Below, one piece after another: positions 30,772 to 34,584 of a stretch of DNA of 34,584 nt. Position numbers and translations under genes: made by a program. The stretch is from Salinivenus sp. (lineage in GTDB: Bacteria > Bacteroidota > Rhodothermia > Rhodothermales > Salinibacteraceae): positions 1 through 34,584 of the forward strand of contig JAHENZ010000124.1 in assembly GCA_018609755.1 (NCBI GenBank). Reading direction: 5' to 3'. The notes beneath the pieces are model-generated. The model searched no databases. It was not told the DNA's origin and was given only the letters and a program-made list of their open reading frames with translations. Positions within the stretch are counted from its first letter, which is position 1. Each line of letters starts with the position of its first letter.

Positions 30772-31354
30772 GGTACGCCAAGGCACCGCCCGAAGCGATC
30801 CCAATCAAGGCCCTCAACCGCTTGTGCCCGACTCCCCCGCGACAACCGATCCCGGCTACGGCCCCGCGCACCGGCCCGGACGCATTGCCGACCTGTGGGT
30901 TGACGCCTGGAACGATCGCGATGCCGACCGGCTGGCGGCTCTTTTTGAAACGGACGCCGAGTTTGTGAATGTCACCGGGCTCTGGTGGCACGACCGCGAC
31001 GCCATCCGCCGCGCCCACGCCTACGGGTTCGACACGATTTTTCGCGAGTCGACGATTTCGCTTCTGGAGAAGCGGGTGAAGCGACTCACCGGAGATCCGG
31101 CAGGAGACGGCCCCGCGGCGTGCGTGGTACACGCAAAGATGAAGCTGGAGGGGCAGTCGCCCGTGAGGGAGGTCGAGCGGCCGGGCGTGCGACGAAATCT
31201 CTTCTCGTTCGTCGTGCGCCGGACCGACGGCAGGTGGCGCTGTGCGTCCGCCCACAACACCGACGTCGTTCCGGGCTCGGAAACGAACGTCGTCGGCCCC
31301 GATGGGAAGATGCGATCGGTGAGCTACCGGTCTATGCCCGACGACTCGTCGTGA
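30749..31354 (+). CDS. NTF2/SgcJ-like (SnoaL-type) protein
   Basis: The protein has about 201 residues if it starts at the ATG at 30749, which lies inside xseA in another frame; the GTG at 30824 would give about 176 residues and no overlap. The conserved part begins at IADLWVDAWNDRDADRLAALF and continues EFVNVTGLWWHDRDAIRRAH, then RNLFSFVVRRTDGRWRCASAHNTDV. This is typical of the SgcJ/EcaC NTF2-like superfamily, a cone-shaped fold used by small enzymes and binding proteins. No signal peptide is seen. The function is unknown, and the first 40 residues lack family similarity, so the true start may be downstream. Confidence 0.78.
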   Translation: MNETRNREVRQGTARSDPNQGPQPLVPDSPATTDPGYGPAHRPGRIADLWVDAWNDRDADRLAALFETDAEFVNVTGLWWHDRDAIRRAHAYGFDTIFRESTISLLEKRVKRLTGDPAGDGPAACVVHAKMKLEGQSPVREVERPGVRRNLFSFVVRRTDGRWRCASAHNTDVVPGSETNVVGPDGKMRSVSYRSMPDDSS

Positions 31355-31440
31355 AAAGAGGGGGCACCCGTGAAGAAGATCATCTCATGGTGGGCACCTT
31401 TGGATCTTGGACGGAAGCCCCTCAATCAACTCCCGAAATC

Positions 31441-31839
31441 TCAGATACTGATTACGTCGATAGGACCATTGTAGGCCAGCAGGTCGCTGTCGCTCGTGTA
31501 GATTCGATTTGCTTCGTTTCGCAGAGCGGCCTGAAGAACCATCGCATCGGCCATCGAAAGTCCGTTCCCATGCGACAGGCGAGCCGCCTCGTCAAGAAAT
31601 TCGTCTGTGAGGTGCCGTTCAATCGTGCAGGCACGCCCGACCGTTTCGGCAAGCCAGTCGGCGTCCTGGGCATCCAGAACGCCCCGAAGTCCGAGCTTCT
31701 TTAGCTCATAGATGACGATTGCGCTCGCAACGCCCTTTGCGGTGCCGTCAGCCACAGTTTGGAGGGCTTGTCGGGGACGGTCGGGAAGATCGCCAGTTGC
31801 ATACTTGACGAAGTATCCAGTGTCGAATCCGAAGCACAT
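31441..31839 (-). CDS. vapC: VapC-type PIN-domain toxin
   Basis: This is a 132-residue PIN-domain protein. The acidic residues that coordinate Mg2+ or Mn2+ are visible: Asp6 (FGFDTGYFV), Glu45 (IVIYELKK), Asp98 (LSMADAMVL) and Asp117 (IYTSDSDLLAY). VapC toxins are ribonucleases that cleave specific RNAs, often initiator tRNA or rRNA, and stop translation. The antitoxin gene lies 59 bp upstream on the same strand. The start at ATG 31839 has no strong ribosome site. The substrate of this toxin is not known. Confidence 0.88.
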   Translation of the reverse strand: MCFGFDTGYFVKYATGDLPDRPRQALQTVADGTAKGVASAIVIYELKKLGLRGVLDAQDADWLAETVGRACTIERHLTDEFLDEAARLSHGNGLSMADAMVLQAALRNEANRIYTSDSDLLAYNGPIDVISI

Positions 31840-31898
31840 GTTTTTGCAACTGATGGAGGCGATTGGGAAATGAGTCGTTGTCGTGCCAACTGCAGGAC

Positions 31899-32135
31899 CT
31901 ACGGCCGTTCGGGATCTCCTTCTCGGATGTCTCGAAGTGCTTCGTCAAGATCTCCGTGGGCGTCAATTGTGCCGGCACGGCGATCGAGTTCCTGGATCGC
32001 GCGGCGCCGGCGAATGCGTTGGAGGTGCTCTTCGGCAGCCCGAGCATAGAACTCGCTGATTGAAATACCTTCTTCTTCAGCGACAGCTTCGATCTCGGTT
32101 CCAATTTCCTCCCGAATGGAAACGCTATGTCGCAT
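31899..32135 (-). CDS. vapB: Ribbon-helix-helix antitoxin (VapB-like)
   Basis: The 78-residue protein begins MRHSVSIREEIGTEIEAVAE, a short beta-strand followed by helices, as in ribbon-helix-helix DNA-binding antitoxins. The helical segment ISISEFYARAAEEHLQRIRR follows, and the acidic C-terminal tail (GDLDEALRDIREGDPERP) probably wraps the toxin. The gene precedes the PIN-domain toxin gene on the minus strand with a 59-bp gap, longer than the overlap common in vapBC operons. Such antitoxins usually repress their own promoter; possible operators lie just upstream. The name reflects the partner; the sequence family is only inferred. Confidence 0.78.
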   Translation of the reverse strand: MRHSVSIREEIGTEIEAVAEEEGISISEFYARAAEEHLQRIRRRRAIQELDRRAGTIDAHGDLDEALRDIREGDPERP

Positions 32136-32479
32136 GGCGAACCGAATGGGAATGTGATGAACGAAATGGATAAATCAGTGATTAAATGTGAGATGAGCCA
32201 GATGGTTCATCAAAATGCAGCTACAGCGCCATTTTTCAGCACGTCGCGGGCATGTGGTACCCCTGCTTGAATTGAGGGGTGTGGACAATAACAGAATCAG
32301 AAGGTCAAAAGGACGTGTGGCGTCCGTCTGCGGCGTGTCGGCGGGATTTTTCGGAATGGCACTTCATTTGCAAAACGGCAATTCGGTTCGTTCCTTGAAC
32401 CAATCTATCGATGCAAGGGCTCGATCGCTCTGCCGGGTGCAGGGCGACGGCCGTTCTTCTCTGATGACGGACTGGCTGC
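32136..32479. other. Divergent intergenic region, 344 bp, between vapB and smc
   Basis: It holds the promoters of the toxin-antitoxin pair and of smc. Palindromic elements near vapB are listed separately. A short hairpin ACCCCT/AGGGGT (32259-32264 and 32275-32280) is present with no T-run. An open frame at 32215-32514 overlaps the smc start in another frame and lacks coding character. Nothing else was recognised. Confidence 0.5.
32155..32212. promoter_or_regulatory. Candidate vapBC operator: inverted repeats upstream of the antitoxin
   Basis: TGATGAAC (32155-32162) and GTTCATCA (32205-32212) are perfect 8-bp inverted repeats 42 nt apart. Between them lies an odd palindrome AATCAGTGATT (32173-32183). 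All sit within 80 bp upstream of the antitoxin start codon in an AT-rich stretch, where a ribbon-helix-helix autorepressor would be expected to bind. Position and symmetry are the only support. Confidence 0.35.
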
Positions 32480-34584
32480 ATGTATCTGAGCAAACTGGAG
32501 CTGCAGGGCTTTAAGAGCTTTGCCGACGAAACGACTCTAACCTTCGACCCCGGCGTTACGACCATCGTGGGGCCCAACGGGTGCGGGAAGTCGAACATCG
32601 TGGACGCCATCCGGTGGGTGATCGGCGAGCAGCGGCCCACGGTGCTCCGCTCCGAGAAGATGGAGAACCTCATCTTTAACGGTACGTCCGACCGGCGCCC
32701 GCTCGGCATGGCCGAGGTGGAGCTCACCATTGAGAACACCGACGGCGTGCTTCCGACGGAATACTCCGAGGTCACGATCGGGCGCCGCCTCTTCCGTGAC
32801 GGCACGTCGGAGTACCTGATGAACGGCACGCAGTGCCGCCTGAAGGACATCACCGACCTGTTTATGGACACGGGGATGGCGGCGGACGCCTACTCGGTGA
32901 TTGAGTTGAAGATGGTGGACGAGCTGGTGTCCGGCTCCACCGAAGACCGCCGCCGCATGTTCGAAGAGGCGGCCGGCATCACGCGATACAAGATGCGCCG
33001 GCGGCAAGCCCTCCGCAAGCTCGACAACACCCAGGCCGACCTGGAGCGCATCCGCGACCTGACCGACGAGATTAGCACGCAGGTGAAGCGGTTGAAGCGC
33101 CAGGCCGAGAAGGCACAGAAGTACAAAGAGGCGGAGGAGGAGCTGCACCGGCTGGAGCTTCTGCTGTCGCAGGTGGAGTACGACCGCCTCATCGCAGAGC
33201 AGGCCCAGCTCCAGGAAAAGGAGGACGAGTATGCCGAGCGGGCACAGGCCTTGGAGGCGAAGGAAACCGAGACGGAAGAACATCTGAAAGCCCTGCGGGA
33301 GACGCTCGACGAGCGGGAGACCACGCTTCAGGAGCGGCGCGAGGAGTTGCAGGAGCACCGGGCACAGGTCCGGGACCTGGAGGCCGAGCAGCGGCTGCAG
33401 CGCGAGCGGCTGAACCGGGCGCGAAGCGACCGCGACGAGGCGGAGCAGGCGCAGGAGGAGGCCTTGGAGCAGCGCGATCAGTTGACCGAGCAGGTGCAAC
33501 GGTTGGAGAGCACGCTTGAGCAGGCGCGGCCCGCGCTGGAAGAGGCCGAGGCGGCGCTGGAGGAGGCGGAGGCCGAGCGGGACGAAGCCAAGGCTGCGGC
33601 GGCGGACCTGCGCGAACGGGTGCAACACCTCCGGGAGAAGGCCGAGTCGGCGGCCGACGAGCAGGGCGAGCGTCGACGGCAGCTCGACCAGCACACAAAT
33701 CGGCAGGAGATGCTGGAGGAGGAGCAGGCCCGCGTCGCCGAGCAGGTAGAGGAGCTTCAGGAGAAGGCCGATGGATTCGACGACAGGCTGAGAGAAGCGC
33801 AGAGCCGGCGGGCCGATCTTCGGGAACAGCTGGAGGCGGCACAGACGCAGCTGGAGCGGGCCGAAGCGGAGCATCAGGAGCGAGAAGAAGCCCTCGACGA
33901 TGCGACCGACCGGCTCCGCGAGCTGGAGCGACAGCGCGACGCCGCCGAGGCCGAGGTGGAACTGCTGGAAGGGCTCGTGTCGAGCTACGACGAGCTCTCG
34001 GACGCGGTGCAGTACCTCGCCACGGACGGCGCGCTCGACGACCTGAAGACGGTGGCCGACGTGCTGGCCTGCGACGACGAGGTGCGCGTGGCACTCGACG
34101 CGGCCTTGGGTGACCTCGCCTCGTGCATCGTGGTCCACACGACAGAGGAGGCCCGATCGGCGATCGCGCAGCTTCGAAAGGCGGACAAGGGACAGGCCTC
34201 CTTCCTCATCCTCGACCACCTTCCGGCGTCGGTGCCAAACGGAGAGGCCCCGAGCGGCACCACCCCGCTCCGCGACCTCGTGCGCACCACCGACGCGGCC
34301 TACGACCCCCTCGCCGACACGCTGCTGCACGACTGCTACCTCACCGACACGCTCGACGACGCGGAGGACGCTGCCGAGCAGGCCGAGGGGCCGACGCGCA
34401 TCTTTGCTCGCACCGGCGAGTGGGTGGATGGGCGCGGCGTGCTTAAGGGCGGCAGCCGGACCGAGAACGTGTCCCCGGCCGCCAGCCGGCTGGGCCGCCG
34501 CGAGCAGCTGGAGCGCGCCCGCGAGCAGCTGACGGAGCTTCAGCAGAAATGTGACGCCCAGGAGGCCACGGTGGACGAGGCACG
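32480..34584 (+). CDS. smc: Chromosome partition protein SMC (3' partial)
   Basis: This frame is open from the ATG at 32480 to the right window edge (701 codons plus two bases), so the C-terminal half is missing. The protein starts with the canonical MYLSKLELQGFKSFAD and has Walker A GPNGCGKSN (residues 31-39). The ATPase-head segment FEEAAGITRYKMRRR follows. A long coiled coil occupies about residues 170-490, rich in Glu, Gln, Arg and Leu. The hinge begins at about 495 (LVSSYDELSDAVQYL, then LGDLASCIVVHTTEEA, and DGRGVLKGGSRTE near the end of the hinge). The returning coiled coil is just starting at the window edge. SMC dimers with ScpA and ScpB organise and segregate the chromosome. Confidence 0.96.
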   Translation, partial: MYLSKLELQGFKSFADETTLTFDPGVTTIVGPNGCGKSNIVDAIRWVIGEQRPTVLRSEKMENLIFNGTSDRRPLGMAEVELTIENTDGVLPTEYSEVTIGRRLFRDGTSEYLMNGTQCRLKDITDLFMDTGMAADAYSVIELKMVDELVSGSTEDRRRMFEEAAGITRYKMRRRQALRKLDNTQADLERIRDLTDEISTQVKRLKRQAEKAQKYKEAEEELHRLELLLSQVEYDRLIAEQAQLQEKEDEYAERAQALEAKETETEEHLKALRETLDERETTLQERREELQEHRAQVRDLEAEQRLQRERLNRARSDRDEAEQAQEEALEQRDQLTEQVQRLESTLEQARPALEEAEAALEEAEAERDEAKAAAADLRERVQHLREKAESAADEQGERRRQLDQHTNRQEMLEEEQARVAEQVEELQEKADGFDDRLREAQSRRADLREQLEAAQTQLERAEAEHQEREEALDDATDRLRELERQRDAAEAEVELLEGLVSSYDELSDAVQYLATDGALDDLKTVADVLACDDEVRVALDAALGDLASCIVVHTTEEARSAIAQLRKADKGQASFLILDHLPASVPNGEAPSGTTPLRDLVRTTDAAYDPLADTLLHDCYLTDTLDDAEDAAEQAEGPTRIFARTGEWVDGRGVLKGGSRTENVSPAASRLGRREQLERAREQLTELQQKCDAQEATVDEA

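Noticed and set aside
31355-31440. Possible terminator between the NTF2-like gene and vapC
   Set aside because: The GGGCACC motifs there are in direct rather than inverted orientation, so no convincing stem forms.
32537-34330. Minus-strand open frame of 597 residues opposite smc
   Set aside because: The Leu-rich translation is the mirror of the coiled-coil codons of smc. The plus strand has an intact Walker A motif and hinge, so this is a shadow.

Overview
The window reads as a piece of a moderately GC-rich chromosome from a Bacteroidota/Rhodothermota bacterium, most plausibly a halophile of the Salinibacter-Longibacter-Salisaeta type. This is an inference. It rests on TonB-dependent receptors with CarboxypepD_reg-like N-termini, a PorV/PorQ-family outer-membrane protein, a type IX (T9SS)-like C-terminal sorting domain, lipoproteins with a lipobox, few clear Shine-Dalgarno sites, and strongly acidic proteins. 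No rRNA, tRNA, CRISPR array or intact insertion sequence was recognised.

Layout. Positions 1-5212 (+) hold the 3' part of a GH13 alpha-glucosidase-type enzyme, an exported GH31 alpha-glycosidase and an MscS-type mechanosensitive channel. A hairpin separates these from a convergent small membrane protein (5311-5694, -). Positions 6182-9166 (-) hold the RNA ligase RtcB, interrupted by a 513-residue intein with a LAGLIDADG homing endonuclease. Positions 9776-24069 (+) hold eight consecutive genes for cell-envelope proteins: a TonB receptor, a T9SS-sorted fibronectin-like protein, a PorV/PorQ protein, a TPR lipoprotein, a VCBS/UnbV (CRTAC1-like) lipoprotein, an exported Gfo/Idh/MocA oxidoreductase, a second TonB receptor and a DUF4249-like lipoprotein. 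A hairpin-rich convergent spacer (24070-24434) follows. Then come minus-strand genes for a Tat-exported Gfo/Idh/MocA oxidoreductase, an exported type-B carboxylesterase, a fructosamine-kinase-family protein and a low-molecular-weight phosphatase. Positions 29530-31354 (+) hold xseA and an overlapping NTF2/SgcJ-like gene. Positions 31441-32135 (-) hold a VapBC-type toxin-antitoxin pair. The window ends inside smc (+), which is open at the right edge.

How the genes may work together. The eight-gene block looks like one outer-membrane uptake and surface-display locus: two receptors without a SusD partner, a secreted or surface protein with a T9SS-type tail next to a PorV-like protein, and lipoproteins plus a periplasmic oxidoreductase that could bind or process the imported ligand. 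The flanking glycosidases, second oxidoreductase and esterase suggest a carbohydrate-derived substrate, but nothing in the sequence identifies it. The phosphatase-kinase pair matches a known bacterial arrangement for repair of ribose- or erythrose-derived glycation. The RtcB intein sits exactly before the catalytic metal-binding cysteine, so RNA ligase activity should depend on protein splicing.
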